NCBI RefSeq assembly: GCF_000960975.1
Contig: NZ_CP010803.1
Span: 1,515,944-1,579,943, forward strand
DNA from: Martelella endophytica
GTDB taxonomy: Bacteria > Pseudomonadota > Alphaproteobacteria > Rhizobiales > Rhizobiaceae
Direction: 5' to 3'
DNA length: 64,000 nt
Part shown: one piece after another, positions 35,489-45,247 of the stretch
How positions within the stretch are numbered: the stretch's first letter is position 1
Layout of the letters: each line of letters starts with the position of its first letter
Made by a program: the position numbers and the translations under genes
The notes under the pieces: generated by a model
The model's input: only the letters and a program-made list of their open reading frames with translations
What the model was told of the DNA's origin: nothing
Databases searched by the model: none

Positions 35489-36585
35489 AGGCATCCTCCG
35501 ATCAGGTCAGCTATCAGGCACTCATCTGGCGCCGGTTCCGCCGCCACAGGCTCGGCGTCCTCGGTGCCGTGGTGACCGGCTTCATCTATTTTGTGGCGCT
35601 TTTCGTGGAGTTCCTGGCGCCGTTCAATCCGCAGGATTTCTCGCCCCGCGCGCTCTATTCGCCGCCGCAGATGGTCCATCTCATCCGCACCGATGATACC
35701 GGCGCCATGCATTTCGGTCCCTATGCGATCGGCTTCAAATCGACGGTCGACTACAATACCGGACATCGCATCTTCAAACCGGATCCGGAGCGGGTCATTC
35801 CGCTCGGCTTCTTCGTGAAGGGCGATGCCTACAAGATGTGGGGTTTCCTGCCCTGGGACCGGCATTTCTTCGGCCCGACCGATCCTGAAGACAAGGTCTA
35901 TTTCTTCGGCGCCGATCGGCTTGGCCGCGATGTGTTCAGCAGAACGATCTATGCGACGCGGGTTTCGATGACGATCGGGCTTATCGGCGTGGCGCTGAGC
36001 CTCGTGCTCGGTCTCATCATCGGCGGCGCCTCCGGCTATTTCGGCGGCTGGATCGATGTCGCCATCCAGCGCGTCATCGAATTCCTGCAGTCGCTTCCGT
36101 CGATCCCGCTGTGGATCGGGCTGGCGGCGGCCATTCCGCCGACCATGCCGCCGATCCAGACCTACTTCCTGATCACCGTCATCCTCTCGGTGCTTGGCTG
36201 GACAGGGCTGGCCCGGGTCGTGCGCGGCCGGTTCATGGCGCTGAAGAAGGAGGAGTTCGTGGTGGCCGCGCGTCTCGACGGCTGTCGCCCGCCGCGCATC
36301 ATCCTGCGCCACATGGCGCCGAATTTCCTCAGCCACATCATCGCCGTCGTCACGCTTGCCATTCCCGGCATGATCATTGCCGAGACGTCGCTCAGCTTCC
36401 TCGGCATCGGCCTCAGGCAGCCGGTGGTGAGCTGGGGCGTTCTGTTGCAGGAGGCGCAGAATTTTCGCTCGATCGCTGCTGCCCCCTGGCTGTTCGCGCC
36501 CGGTGGCGCGGTCGTGATTGCGGTGCTCGCGCTCAATTTCCTCGGCGACGGCCTTCGCGACGCGGGAGATCCCCATGCAAACTGA
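35485..36585 (+). CDS. ABC transporter permease (DppC/OppC type)
   Basis: A 366-residue inner-membrane permease. It starts with a GTG at 35485 that overlaps the stop of the DppB-type gene, so the two are translationally coupled. The DppC signature 'GADRLGRDVFSRTIYATRVS' and the coupling loop 'EEFVVAARLDGCRPPRIILR' are clear. A long insertion of about 90 residues (roughly 50-140) between the first helix and the core lies in the periplasm and is seen in OppC-like members. With the DppB-type partner it forms the channel. Confidence 0.92.
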   Translation: MKASSDQVSYQALIWRRFRRHRLGVLGAVVTGFIYFVALFVEFLAPFNPQDFSPRALYSPPQMVHLIRTDDTGAMHFGPYAIGFKSTVDYNTGHRIFKPDPERVIPLGFFVKGDAYKMWGFLPWDRHFFGPTDPEDKVYFFGADRLGRDVFSRTIYATRVSMTIGLIGVALSLVLGLIIGGASGYFGGWIDVAIQRVIEFLQSLPSIPLWIGLAAAIPPTMPPIQTYFLITVILSVLGWTGLARVVRGRFMALKKEEFVVAARLDGCRPPRIILRHMAPNFLSHIIAVVTLAIPGMIIAETSLSFLGIGLRQPVVSWGVLLQEAQNFRSIAAAPWLFAPGGAVVIAVLALNFLGDGLRDAGDPHAN

Positions 36586-38656
36586 GACCCTGCTCGAAAT
36601 CGACGGCCTTTCCGTTTCTTTCAAGGATGATGACAATTCGCTGGCTGCCCTCAAGGATGTCTCTTTCGATATTCCGACCGGCAAGACCGTCTGCCTGGTG
36701 GGTGAATCCGGCTGCGGCAAGTCACTGACGGCGCGCAGCCTGTTACGCATCCTTGATCCGAACGCCGACATCGTGGGGGGCCGGATGCGCTTTCGCGAGC
36801 GTGATGGTGCCGTCACAGATCTTGCGGCGGAAACGCCGAAATCGGCGCCCCTGCGTCAGGTCCGCGGCAACGAGATCACCATGATCTTCCAGGAACCGAT
36901 GACCGCGCTTTCCGTGTTTCACACCATTGGCGACCAGATCATCGAGGCGATCCGTGTCCATGAGCGCATGTCGAAGAAGGCAGCGCGGGCACGGGCGCTG
37001 GAGGCGCTCGAGGCGGTCGGCATGCCCGATGCCGCGGCGCGGCTTGATGCTTATACGTTCGAGCTTTCGGGCGGGCAGCGCCAGCGCGCGATGATCGCCA
37101 TGGCGCTGGTCACCAATCCCCGTCTGCTGATCGCCGACGAACCGACGACCGCGCTCGATGTCACCACCCAGGCGGTGATCCTCGAATTGCTGCAGGACCT
37201 CAAGGCGCGCTTCGGCATGTCGTTCCTGTTCATCACCCACGATCTCGGCGTGGTTGCCGAAATGGCCGACGAGGTGGTGGTGATGTATCTCGGCGAGGTG
37301 GTGGAACGTGGTCCCGTGGAGCGCATCTTCAATGCTCCGCGCCACCCCTATACGCGGGCGCTGCTTGCCGCCGCACCGCATTATTCGACGGGCAACAACA
37401 CGCGGCTCCCTGTCATTCCGGGCACCGTGCCGAGCCTTTCCAAACGGCCGGAGGGCTGCGCCTTCGTGACGCGCTGCGCCTTTGCCGAAGCCGGCCGATG
37501 CGATGTCGAGCGGCCGCCGATGGTGCCGGGTGAGACCGAGGCACGCTGCTTCTTTGCCGGCGATGAGCGGCTGGCGGGGCCGGTTCCGAACGAAGAACTT
37601 GCGTCTCCGGCGGTGACTGACGCGGTGACGAAAGAGCGGCGCCCGATCATTCTGGCGGCCGATCGCGTGTCGCGCCATTTTGAAAAGAAGCGCGGCCTGT
37701 TTCGTGGCGGTGAGTGCGTGACCCGCGCGGTGAACGATGTTTCACTGGAGCTGGCGGAAGGCGAGACGCTCGGCCTCGTCGGCGAGTCCGGTTGCGGCAA
37801 GTCGACGCTCGGCAGCACGCTGGCGGCGCTGCTCGATCCGACCGGCGGTTCGGTTCGGCTCGGCATCAATGGCGAGAGCCGCGTGATCTCCGGGCTGTCA
37901 GAGCCGGAGCGCCGTGCGGTCTGGCGTGACCTCCGCGTGGTGTTCCAGGACCCCTACAGTTCCCTCAATCCGCGCATGAGCGTGTTCGATATCGTTGCCG
38001 AGCCGCTCAGGGCCGGCGCCGGACGGACGATGAAGCCGGCGGCGCTCAAGGCGCGGGTCGACGACGTTCTGGCCCGTGTCGGGCTCGATCCGTCATTGTC
38101 CGGTCGCTATCCACATGCCTTTTCGGGTGGTCAGCGGCAGCGCATCGGCATTGCCCGTGCGCTCGCCCCATCGCCGCGCATCATCATTGCCGATGAGCCG
38201 GCGTCCGCGCTCGACGTTTCGGTGCAGGCGCAGATCCTCAATCTGTTCCGTGACCTGCAGAAGACACTGGGGCTGACCTACCTCTTCATCTCGCACGATC
38301 TCAACGTTGTTTCCAACATCGCCGGGCGGGTTGCGGTCATGTATGCGGGGCGCATCGTCGAAATGGCAGACACGGCCGACATCTACCACCGTCCCCGCCA
38401 TCCCTATTCGGCGGCACTTCTGAATGCGGTGTTGACCCCCGAATACCATCCGACGAAGCCTGTGCGGGAGCGGCTTTCGGGCGCACCGCCCAATCCGGCC
38501 AATCTGCCCGTCGGCTGCGCCTTCTCGCCACGTTGTCCCTTCGCGACCGATCTTTGCCGCAGCGCCGCACCGCCGCTGGAGCATGATGGTAATGGGCGGT
38601 TGACAGCCTGTCATCGTCGCGATGATCTGCAACTGACGGGGCTGGGAGAGGCGTGA
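36575..38656 (+). CDS. Fused ABC transporter ATPase (DppD-DppF type, two ATP-binding domains)
   Basis: A 693-residue protein in which the two ATPases of a peptide-type importer are joined in one chain. Domain 1 has Walker A 'GESGCGKS', signature '[15 protein letters not shown]' and Walker B '[12 protein letters not shown]'; domain 2 repeats these as 'GESGCGKST', '[15 protein letters not shown]' and '[12 protein letters not shown]'. After each comes the C-terminal oligopeptide-transporter extension with cysteines ('[20 protein letters not shown]' and '[16 protein letters not shown]'), which in this family can hold an iron-sulphur cluster. Both halves look intact. It starts within the end of the permease gene (overlap of 11 bases). 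Confidence 0.93.
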   Translation: MQTETLLEIDGLSVSFKDDDNSLAALKDVSFDIPTGKTVCLVGESGCGKSLTARSLLRILDPNADIVGGRMRFRERDGAVTDLAAETPKSAPLRQVRGNEITMIFQEPMTALSVFHTIGDQIIEAIRVHERMSKKAARARALEALEAVGMPDAAARLDAYTFELSGGQRQRAMIAMALVTNPRLLIADEPTTALDVTTQAVILELLQDLKARFGMSFLFITHDLGVVAEMADEVVVMYLGEVVERGPVERIFNAPRHPYTRALLAAAPHYSTGNNTRLPVIPGTVPSLSKRPEGCAFVTRCAFAEAGRCDVERPPMVPGETEARCFFAGDERLAGPVPNEELASPAVTDAVTKERRPIILAADRVSRHFEKKRGLFRGGECVTRAVNDVSLELAEGETLGLVGESGCGKSTLGSTLAALLDPTGGSVRLGINGESRVISGLSEPERRAVWRDLRVVFQDPYSSLNPRMSVFDIVAEPLRAGAGRTMKPAALKARVDDVLARVGLDPSLSGRYPHAFSGGQRQRIGIARALAPSPRIIIADEPASALDVSVQAQILNLFRDLQKTLGLTYLFISHDLNVVSNIAGRVAVMYAGRIVEMADTADIYHRPRHPYSAALLNAVLTPEYHPTKPVRERLSGAPPNPANLPVGCAFSPRCPFATDLCRSAAPPLEHDGNGRLTACHRRDDLQLTGLGEA

Positions 38657-40020
38657 TGCAGATTATCGACACGGGACTGAGCCTTGCCGGAACGCGTGAG
38701 ACGACGTTCAGGGTGGAGCGCGATGACCAGGCGCGAAGTCCCTATCTTTACGTCGCGGTCGATGTGCCGTCCGGGCTTTCGTCGTTGTCGGTGACGCTGG
38801 CTTATGAAAAGGGCGAAGACTGCATCATCGATCTCGGCCTCCTCGATCCGCGCGCGAGCGCCTATCCGACCCGCGAAGGCTTTCGCGGCTGGAGCGGCGG
38901 CGCCCGCAACGCCGTCTTCGTCGGCGAGAAGACGGCGACGCCCGGCTATGTTCCGGGGGCCATCATGGCAGGGCGCTGGCTGGTCATGCTCGGCCTCTAT
39001 CGCTTGCCGGAGGCGGGGGCGGAGATTTCGCTGACTGTGGGTGACACGCCAATCGGGCCCGCGGCGTCAGCGGTTCCGGAAGCCACCCGCTGGACGCCAA
39101 AAGGCCCCGGCTGGTATCGCGGCGACACCCACAGCCATACCTTCCACTCCGATGCGAAGGGCGCGCCCGAGACCCTGCATAGGATGGCGCGCGAACGTGG
39201 ACTCGATTTCCTGTTCGTCACCGATCACAACACGCTGACGGGATGGACCGCCTATTTCCGCAACGTCACCGGTTCTGACCTCGTCTTTCTTCCGGGCGTC
39301 GAAATCACCACGGCCGACGGCCACGCCAATATTCTAGGGCTTGAGACCTGGGTCGATTTCCGGCTTGAACGGGATGAGGACATCGCGGTGCTGGAGGCGT
39401 CCGCCAGGAGCGCCGGCGGCATCCTCTCGGTCAATCACCACAAGCCGCCGATCCCCTGGCGGCACGCATGGCCGGAGGTGAAATGCATGGAGGCGTGGCA
39501 TGAATGTTGGGATCGCGACAACGCGCTGCTGCTCTCGCGCTATGATGCGCTTTTGAAATCCGGCAGGCGCATCACCGGCATCGGTGGCAGCGATTACCAC
39601 CAGCCGGCGGCGCTGACGCATGAAGGCGCCTGGCTGCTCGGCAATCCGACGACCGTGGTTCATGCCGAAACGCTCGACAGGACCGGTGTCGTGGAAGCAA
39701 TCCGCCGGGGCCGGGTCTTCATCACCGAAAGTCCGGACGGCCCGCATCTCGAGCTTGAAGCAGACGGCCAGCCGATGGGGGGCGTGGTTGCCGCCTCAAA
39801 AGGCGTGGTTCTGAACGTGCTGACCGAAGGTGCAAAGGGTGACGGCCTGCATCTCGTCAGCGATCGCGGTCTCCTCGCGACCCTGCCTGTCGGCTCCGGG
39901 CGGTGGCAGGCCGAGATGCGCCTTCCTTCCGGCCTTCTTTATGTGCGCGCCGAAATCCGCCGTGGCAAGGCGGTGCGGGCGCTTTCCAATCCGATCTATT
40001 TCGACAGGCAAATGCGATGA
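38656..40020 (+). CDS. CehA/McbA family metallohydrolase (PHP domain), copy 1
   Basis: A 454-residue protein with an N-terminal beta-rich region (about 1-145) followed by a PHP-type metallohydrolase. Metal-binding motifs are 'RGDTHSHTFHSDAKG' (Asp157, His159, His161, His164), 'VTDHNT' (Asp190, His191) and 'GGSDYH' (Asp313, His315). PHP enzymes mostly hydrolyse phosphoesters; the CehA name comes from a carbamate hydrolase. No signal peptide is seen, so it is cytoplasmic and acts after uptake. The ATG shares its A with the stop of the ATPase gene, which couples it to the importer. The true substrate is not known. Confidence 0.88.
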   Translation: MQIIDTGLSLAGTRETTFRVERDDQARSPYLYVAVDVPSGLSSLSVTLAYEKGEDCIIDLGLLDPRASAYPTREGFRGWSGGARNAVFVGEKTATPGYVPGAIMAGRWLVMLGLYRLPEAGAEISLTVGDTPIGPAASAVPEATRWTPKGPGWYRGDTHSHTFHSDAKGAPETLHRMARERGLDFLFVTDHNTLTGWTAYFRNVTGSDLVFLPGVEITTADGHANILGLETWVDFRLERDEDIAVLEASARSAGGILSVNHHKPPIPWRHAWPEVKCMEAWHECWDRDNALLLSRYDALLKSGRRITGIGGSDYHQPAALTHEGAWLLGNPTTVVHAETLDRTGVVEAIRRGRVFITESPDGPHLELEADGQPMGGVVAASKGVVLNVLTEGAKGDGLHLVSDRGLLATLPVGSGRWQAEMRLPSGLLYVRAEIRRGKAVRALSNPIYFDRQMR

Positions 40021-41375
40021 CGCTTCTCTTCGAAGGCCGGCTGACGCTCGACCAGATGTCCTCCCACATTCCCTTTCGGTTCGAACTGCCGGAAGGCGTC
40101 GGTACGCTCCGTATCGATTTCAGTCATACGCCGCACCATCCGGGCGTCGGCGACATTCCGCATCAGCTCAGCATTTCGGTTTATGGCCCGAACGGCGCGC
40201 GCGGCACGCGGCACAACAATGCTGACCAGAGCCCGGTCATCTCGACGCGCCATGCCTCGCCCGGCTACCTCCCCGGCCCGATCGAGCCGGGAGAGTGGTG
40301 CGTCGAAATCGATTGCCACCGCATCCTGCCGCCGGGCGGGGTCAGTTACCGGCTTGCGATCGACTGGCAGGATCAGGAAACCGAGCCGCCAACTGCCGAG
40401 CCCCTGCCTTCCGCAGCACCCCGCCGGCGCGGCAAGGGCTGGTATCGTGGCGATCTGCACGGCCATACGCTGCATTCCGATGGCCGGATGAGCATCGCCG
40501 AATATCTCGCCTACGCGCAGGAACGCGGCCTCGATTTCGTGGCGCTCACCGACCACAACACCGTCTCCGCCATTTCCGAGCTCGAACGGCTGGCGGGCGA
40601 GGGGATCACCATCCTGCCGGGAACGGAACTCACCACCTATCACGGCCACGCATTGGTGCTTGGCAGCCGGCAATGGCAGGAATGGCGGGTGAAGGACGGC
40701 TCCACCATGAGTGCGATCGCTGATGCCGCATCCGAGCAAGGCCAGCTCTTCGTCATCGCCCATCCCCAGCATGAGGGGCATCCGTTCTGCACCGGCTGCC
40801 ACTGGGCCTGGGCTGACATGATGCCCGGTCCGGCGCGCCATGTGGAGGTCTGGAACGGTCCGCGTGACAACGGCGATCACAACGACCGCTCGCTGGCACT
40901 GTTCTATCATTTCCTCAACCAGGGCTACCGTATGATCGCGACCAGCGGCACGGACACCCATCGCCGCGCCGCGCCCGAACACCGTATCCCGGTGCTGATG
41001 GTCGAGGCCGAGGATAACACCGTTTCCGCACTTCTGTCGGCGATCAGGCGCGGCCGCTCATACATCACCGGCGGCCCGCTGCTCGAGGTGGGCGCCACCG
41101 ACGAGAGCGGTCGACGGATCGAGATGGGCGAAACGGCAGAACCGGGGCAGCTTTCGCTTTCCTGCCGCTGGACCGCCGACGATGGCACGCTCACCGCACG
41201 TCTGATCCGCCGTGGCGATGTGATGGAGACGGCAACTGCAACCGGCGAGCTGACGGTCGAAACCGAAGCGCGATCGAACGACTGGTTCGTCATTGAACTC
41301 CGCGACGCCCTTGCCCGCCTCCACGCCGTCACCAACCCGATCTTCCTCGGCGGCGACGGCGCCGTGTGGTATTGA
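40017..41375 (+). CDS. CehA/McbA family metallohydrolase (PHP domain), copy 2
   Basis: A 452-residue paralogue of the preceding protein with the same two-part layout. Motifs are 'RGDLHGHTLHSDGR' (Asp146, His148, His150), 'LTDHNT', 'IAHPQHEGHPFC' and 'TSGTDTHRR', so all metal ligands appear present. The ATG overlaps the stop of copy 1 (ATGA). The pair differ in detail (for example 'HPFCTGCHW' in this copy only), which suggests two related steps or a heteromer rather than simple redundancy. It is the last gene of the operon and converges on the siderophore permease gene. Confidence 0.88.
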   Translation: MTLLFEGRLTLDQMSSHIPFRFELPEGVGTLRIDFSHTPHHPGVGDIPHQLSISVYGPNGARGTRHNNADQSPVISTRHASPGYLPGPIEPGEWCVEIDCHRILPPGGVSYRLAIDWQDQETEPPTAEPLPSAAPRRRGKGWYRGDLHGHTLHSDGRMSIAEYLAYAQERGLDFVALTDHNTVSAISELERLAGEGITILPGTELTTYHGHALVLGSRQWQEWRVKDGSTMSAIADAASEQGQLFVIAHPQHEGHPFCTGCHWAWADMMPGPARHVEVWNGPRDNGDHNDRSLALFYHFLNQGYRMIATSGTDTHRRAAPEHRIPVLMVEAEDNTVSALLSAIRRGRSYITGGPLLEVGATDESGRRIEMGETAEPGQLSLSCRWTADDGTLTARLIRRGDVMETATATGELTVETEARSNDWFVIELRDALARLHAVTNPIFLGGDGAVWY

Positions 41376-41457
41376 GGCGCCTTCACGTCGATCTTCAGGC
41401 GCCCCGCAAGGACGCCCAATGTCAGGATGATGATGCGGAGAGAGGGGTTTTGACGCT

Positions 41458-43428
41458 CTACGCCTTGCGGCCGCGCATCAGCAGTACGAGGAATGGGGCG
41501 CCGAGGAGTGAGGCGGCGAGGCCGGCGGGGATTTCATAGGGGAAGATCGCGGTGCGGCCAGCCCAGTCGGCAAGCGTCATCAGACCGCCGCCGAGAAGGG
41601 CCGCGGCGAGGAGGGTTTCGGCCGGACGCCGGAAGCCCAGAAGCCGGGCGGCATGCGGTGCCATCAGTCCCACGAAGGTCAGGGGCCCGACGCAAAGCGT
41701 TGCCGCTGCGCTGAGAATGCCGGCAAGCAGCAGCAACAGGCTGCGCGCCCGCGCCACGGGGACGCCGCGGGCGGAGGCGACGGCCTCGCCGAGCGGCAGC
41801 ACGGCAAGCCAGCGCCGTGTCATCAGGGCGGCCGGCAGCAGCACGGCAAGCGTGAGCGCTGCAAGGCCGGCGAGCGGAAAGCCGGCATTGTAGGTCGAAC
41901 CGCTCAGCCAACGCATCAGGAACAGGGCACGCGGATCGCCGCTTGCGGCGAGGAAGCCGATCACCGCATCGGCGAGCGCGGTGAGCGCGATGCCGCCGAG
42001 CAAAACCCGCTCCGGCGCCAGGCCCGATCGGACTGCGAGGAGGAAAATCACTGCGATCACCGCCATCGCCCCGAGCGCCGCCACCGCGAATTGCCCCACG
42101 AGCGATAGTGACGCGAAGATCAGCACACCCGCCGTCACCCCAAGCGTGGCGCCGGCGCCGATGCCGAGAATTTCAGGGCTCGCCATCTCGTTGCCGGTCA
42201 GCCGCTGCAGGATGACACCGGCAAGCGAAAGCATGGCGCCGGCGAGGAAGGCGACCATCACCCGTGGCGCGCGCAGTCCGCCGACCGAGGCCAGCAGGTC
42301 GGGGCCAAGCAGGGCGAAGTCTCCCGTTCCGGTGCGTCCGACGAAAATGGCGAGACAGGCCGCAGCAAGGGCGAGGGCGGCGGCGATGGCCAGCCGCAGG
42401 CGGATGTGGCCATGATTGGGGGCACCGGCCATGGTGGTTTCGGGCCGGCGGTGACGCGTCTTCAGCCGGGGCAGCAGCGCGATCAGGAGCGGAGCGCCGA
42501 AAACCGCGGTCACGGCACCCGTCGGCACCAGCCCGATGTCGCCGGTGCTCAGCATCATGACGGCATTGTCGGTGAGAAACAGCAGGGCCGCGCCGATCAC
42601 CGACGACCAGATGAGGATCTGCGAGGGCCTGCGCGCGCCGGTCAGTCGAGCAAGCGTCGGGGCCACGAGACCGACAAAGCCGATCACCCCGACAGCACTT
42701 GTGACGATCGCTGCAAGGCCGACGGCCACCGCAATGGCGACCACGCGCAGCAGGTGGATATTGATGCCGAGCGCGCGCGCGCCTTCATCGCCAAGTTCGA
42801 TGAGGGCGAGCGGTCGGATCAGCAGAGCTGACAGGCCGCCAAGGACAGCGAGTTTTGCCGCAAGCCAGGCCGGCACCGACCAGCTTTGCTGGGCAAGCGA
42901 CCCCGCGCCCCAGATGAACAGGCCGGCCAGATAGCGATCGTTGAGAAGCACGAGCACCGCCGAGAGCGCGCCGCACCAGAGCCCGACAATCAGGCCAGCA
43001 ATGACCAGCGAGAAGGGCGAGAAGTTCTGCCGGGCGCCGATGGCGAGCACCAGTCCGGCGGCTGCCGCGGAACCGGCAAGGGTCACGAGGTCGCGGCCGA
43101 AACCGAGCAGCGCCGGCGCAAACAGCATGGCGAGCGCCAGCGCCAGCCCGCCGCCGGCGGAAACGCCGAGCGTCGTCGGCGAGGCCAGCGGATTGCGCAG
43201 CACCTGCTGGAACACGGCTCCGGACAGCGCCAACGCCGCGCCGCAGAGAAGCGCGGTGGCCATGCGGGGCAGGGTTGCATAGAAGAGCAGCATGCGGCCG
43301 ATATCATAGGCTTCTCCGGCATGGCCAGTGGCGGATGCCGTGATCACAAAGGCGGCGGCAAGGCTGCCGAGACCACCAAGGACAAGGGCGAGCCCGATCG
43401 GCCCGCGCGTTTCTGCCGCGATCCTCAT
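41458..43428 (-). CDS. fhuB: Iron-siderophore ABC transporter permease, fused FecCD domains (FhuB type)
   Basis: A 656-residue inner-membrane protein made of two FecCD-type permease halves in tandem, about 20 membrane helices in all, as in FhuB. Each half has its signature: 'LRNPLASPTTLGVSAGG' in the first and 'GNEMASPEILGIGAGA' in the second. It moves a ferric hydroxamate-type siderophore into the cytoplasm. The start at 43428 overlaps the stop of the binding-protein gene (ATGA); an earlier open stretch of 42 codons lies within that gene. The fused form points to the ferrichrome/ferrioxamine branch rather than catecholate systems. Confidence 0.93.
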   Translation of the reverse strand: MRIAAETRGPIGLALVLGGLGSLAAAFVITASATGHAGEAYDIGRMLLFYATLPRMATALLCGAALALSGAVFQQVLRNPLASPTTLGVSAGGGLALALAMLFAPALLGFGRDLVTLAGSAAAAGLVLAIGARQNFSPFSLVIAGLIVGLWCGALSAVLVLLNDRYLAGLFIWGAGSLAQQSWSVPAWLAAKLAVLGGLSALLIRPLALIELGDEGARALGINIHLLRVVAIAVAVGLAAIVTSAVGVIGFVGLVAPTLARLTGARRPSQILIWSSVIGAALLFLTDNAVMMLSTGDIGLVPTGAVTAVFGAPLLIALLPRLKTRHRRPETTMAGAPNHGHIRLRLAIAAALALAAACLAIFVGRTGTGDFALLGPDLLASVGGLRAPRVMVAFLAGAMLSLAGVILQRLTGNEMASPEILGIGAGATLGVTAGVLIFASLSLVGQFAVAALGAMAVIAVIFLLAVRSGLAPERVLLGGIALTALADAVIGFLAASGDPRALFLMRWLSGSTYNAGFPLAGLAALTLAVLLPAALMTRRWLAVLPLGEAVASARGVPVARARSLLLLLAGILSAAATLCVGPLTFVGLMAPHAARLLGFRRPAETLLAAALLGGGLMTLADWAGRTAIFPYEIPAGLAASLLGAPFLVLLMRGRKA

Positions 43429-44318
43429 GCGCGTTCTGCCATCGCCGTGGTGAAAAGCCTGGCAAAGCGCGTCGCCTCGTTGACCATGCCGAAGAGAAGC
43501 ACCGGCGGGATCACCACGAGACGCTCTCTTGCGGTGAAGGGCAGGGCCCGCCACAGCGGACTGCGTTCGAGGCTTGGCAGGATATCGGCGGCCAGCGGTT
43601 CGATGACGACAAGCGCGGTCTTTGGATCGGCGATGCGTGCGAGATCGGCGATGGCGATGGTTTCGTAGCCCCAGACATTGGCGGCACCCGGCCAGGCATT
43701 GGCCACACCCAGCCGCTCAAGCACGCTGTCGTAGAGCCCGGGTGCCGAATAGATGCGGACGTGACGTTCGTCGAGGAAGCTGATGATCGCGACCGGCGGC
43801 GTTTCGCTGCCTCCGAGCGTCGCCGCGCAATCTTCGAACATGCGATCGGCCTGCTGCAGGAATGCGGTTGCGGCCTCCTCGCGGCCGATCGCCTGGCCCA
43901 GCCTTCGCGTTGCGGCGATCGCCCGCGTCAGGACGGGGCCGTCTTCGGCGGTATAGACGTCGAGGCTGAGGACGGGCGCATAATGTTCGAGGCGGGGAGT
44001 GAGATGGGCGAGGAACGGCGAGGTCAGGATCAGATCGGGCTGGAGTGCTGCCAGAACCTCGAAGCTGATTTCCCACGAGGAGCCGAGGTCGGCAACGCCT
44101 TCGGGCATTTGCGGCTTTCCGACCCACTTGGCCCAGCCGTCGAGGGAGGCGACGGCGATCGGCGTGATGCCGAGCGCCAGGAGGGTGGATGCGCCGGCAT
44201 AGTCGAGGCAGGCGATCCTTTTCGGCGCCGCGGCCCGTGCTGGCACCGCCCCCAGGAGAGGCGCCGTCGCCAAGCCGGCGAGAAAACGGCGTCGGCCTAT
44301 TTCGGGTTCAGCGGACAT
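43425..44318 (-). CDS. fhuD: Iron-siderophore substrate-binding protein (FhuD type)
   Basis: A 297-residue periplasmic binding protein with a twin-arginine-like signal (GRRRFLAGLATAPLLGAVPA), as is common for FhuD. The class III binding-protein fold is suggested by 'RIACLDYAGASTLLALGITP' and 'SFEVLAALQPDLILTSPF'. The start at 44318 overlaps the end of the ATPase gene by 11 bases. It passes the ferric siderophore from the outer-membrane receptor to FhuB. The exact ligand cannot be told. Confidence 0.9.
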   Translation of the reverse strand: MSAEPEIGRRRFLAGLATAPLLGAVPARAAAPKRIACLDYAGASTLLALGITPIAVASLDGWAKWVGKPQMPEGVADLGSSWEISFEVLAALQPDLILTSPFLAHLTPRLEHYAPVLSLDVYTAEDGPVLTRAIAATRRLGQAIGREEAATAFLQQADRMFEDCAATLGGSETPPVAIISFLDERHVRIYSAPGLYDSVLERLGVANAWPGAANVWGYETIAIADLARIADPKTALVVIEPLAADILPSLERSPLWRALPFTARERLVVIPPVLLFGMVNEATRFARLFTTAMAERA

Positions 44319-45120
44319 AGGCAAGCGGCATGGCCGAGTCAGGATGCGGGATGACGCCCATTTCGACGCCATAGATCGCGCGCAGCGTCTCGGCATTGAG
44401 GAAGGTGTCCGGCCGGCCGTCGGCGACAAGCTTTCCACCCTTCAAAGCATAAATGTGATCGCAGAACCGTGCCGCCATGTTGATGTCGTGCAGCACGACG
44501 ATCACCGAAAGTCCGTTGTCGTGCGACAGTCGGCGGATCAGGCTCAGCACCTCGATCTGATGGGCGATGTCGAGCGCCGAGGTCGGTTCGTCCAGAAGCA
44601 GGCAGCGGCTGTCCTGCGCGATCAGCATGGCGATCCAGGCGCGCTGGCGCTCGCCTCCCGACAGCGTATCCACCATGCGCTCCGCCATCGCTTCAAGTCC
44701 CGCCATCGCCAGCGCGGTTTCGACCTTTTCGCGGTCATTGTCGCTGAAGCGGCCGACTGCCCCGTGCCAGGGATAGCGGCCGCAGGCGACCAGTTCGCGC
44801 ACGCTCATGCCGGTGGCGGAGCTGGTATCCTGGGCGAGATAGGCAACCCTGCGGGCGAAGTCGCGGGCACCGATCGCCTGCAGCGGCTCGCCGTCGAAGA
44901 CGATGCTGCCCCCGCTCGGCTGCTGCTGGCGGGCAAGGAGCTTCAGCAGTGTCGATTTACCCGAGCCATTGTGGCCGACGAGCGCAGATACGACGCCCTG
45001 CGGAAAATCGATCGAAATGCCGGAAAGGAGCGGCCGCGCCTCGACCGAAAAGCAAAGGTCCCGTGTCGTAAAACCGGTCGCCTGCAGTGTCTGCGGCGCT
45101 GATATGGAGGCAAAACCCAT
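44308..45120 (-). CDS. fhuC: Iron-siderophore ABC transporter ATP-binding protein (FhuC type)
   Basis: A 270-residue ATPase with Walker A 'GHNGSGKST', signature 'LSGGERQRAWIAMLIAQ', Walker B 'CLLLDEPTSALD' and H-loop 'IVVLHDINMAARFCDH', all matching the FepC/FhuC group. It is the first gene of the fhuC-fhuD-fhuB operon. The start at 45120 (MGFASISAPQ) gives the usual length; 22 more codons are open upstream but overlap the iron-box promoter. It is divergent from the AraC regulator, and a TGA-N9-TCA box lies 51 bases upstream. Confidence 0.92.
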   Translation of the reverse strand: MGFASISAPQTLQATGFTTRDLCFSVEARPLLSGISIDFPQGVVSALVGHNGSGKSTLLKLLARQQQPSGGSIVFDGEPLQAIGARDFARRVAYLAQDTSSATGMSVRELVACGRYPWHGAVGRFSDNDREKVETALAMAGLEAMAERMVDTLSGGERQRAWIAMLIAQDSRCLLLDEPTSALDIAHQIEVLSLIRRLSHDNGLSVIVVLHDINMAARFCDHIYALKGGKLVADGRPDTFLNAETLRAIYGVEMGVIPHPDSAMPLAYVR

Positions 45121-45170
45121 TGGACGATCCCGAATTCCCGGCAAGCGGCTTGAAGCCTGCTTATTAAAGA

Positions 45171-45185
45171 TGATAATTGCTTTCA
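45171..45185. promoter_or_regulatory. Candidate RirA iron-responsive box (fhuC / araC)
   Basis: TGATAATTGCTTTCA fits the rhizobial iron-responsive operator pattern TGA-N9-TCA exactly. It lies between divergent fhuC and the AraC regulator gene and could repress both under high iron. Confidence 0.6.
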
Positions 45186-45247
45186 AGTTTTTTCAGGCTT
45201 TGCAGTTCCCGAATGTGGGTGGTCCTCCGGTGCAGCATTTTCCGCGG

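Noticed and set aside
42886..43668. Plus-strand open frame opposite fhuB/fhuD
   Set aside because: Shadow; the translation looks random with many Arg and Gly, and the opposite strand encodes two well-conserved proteins.
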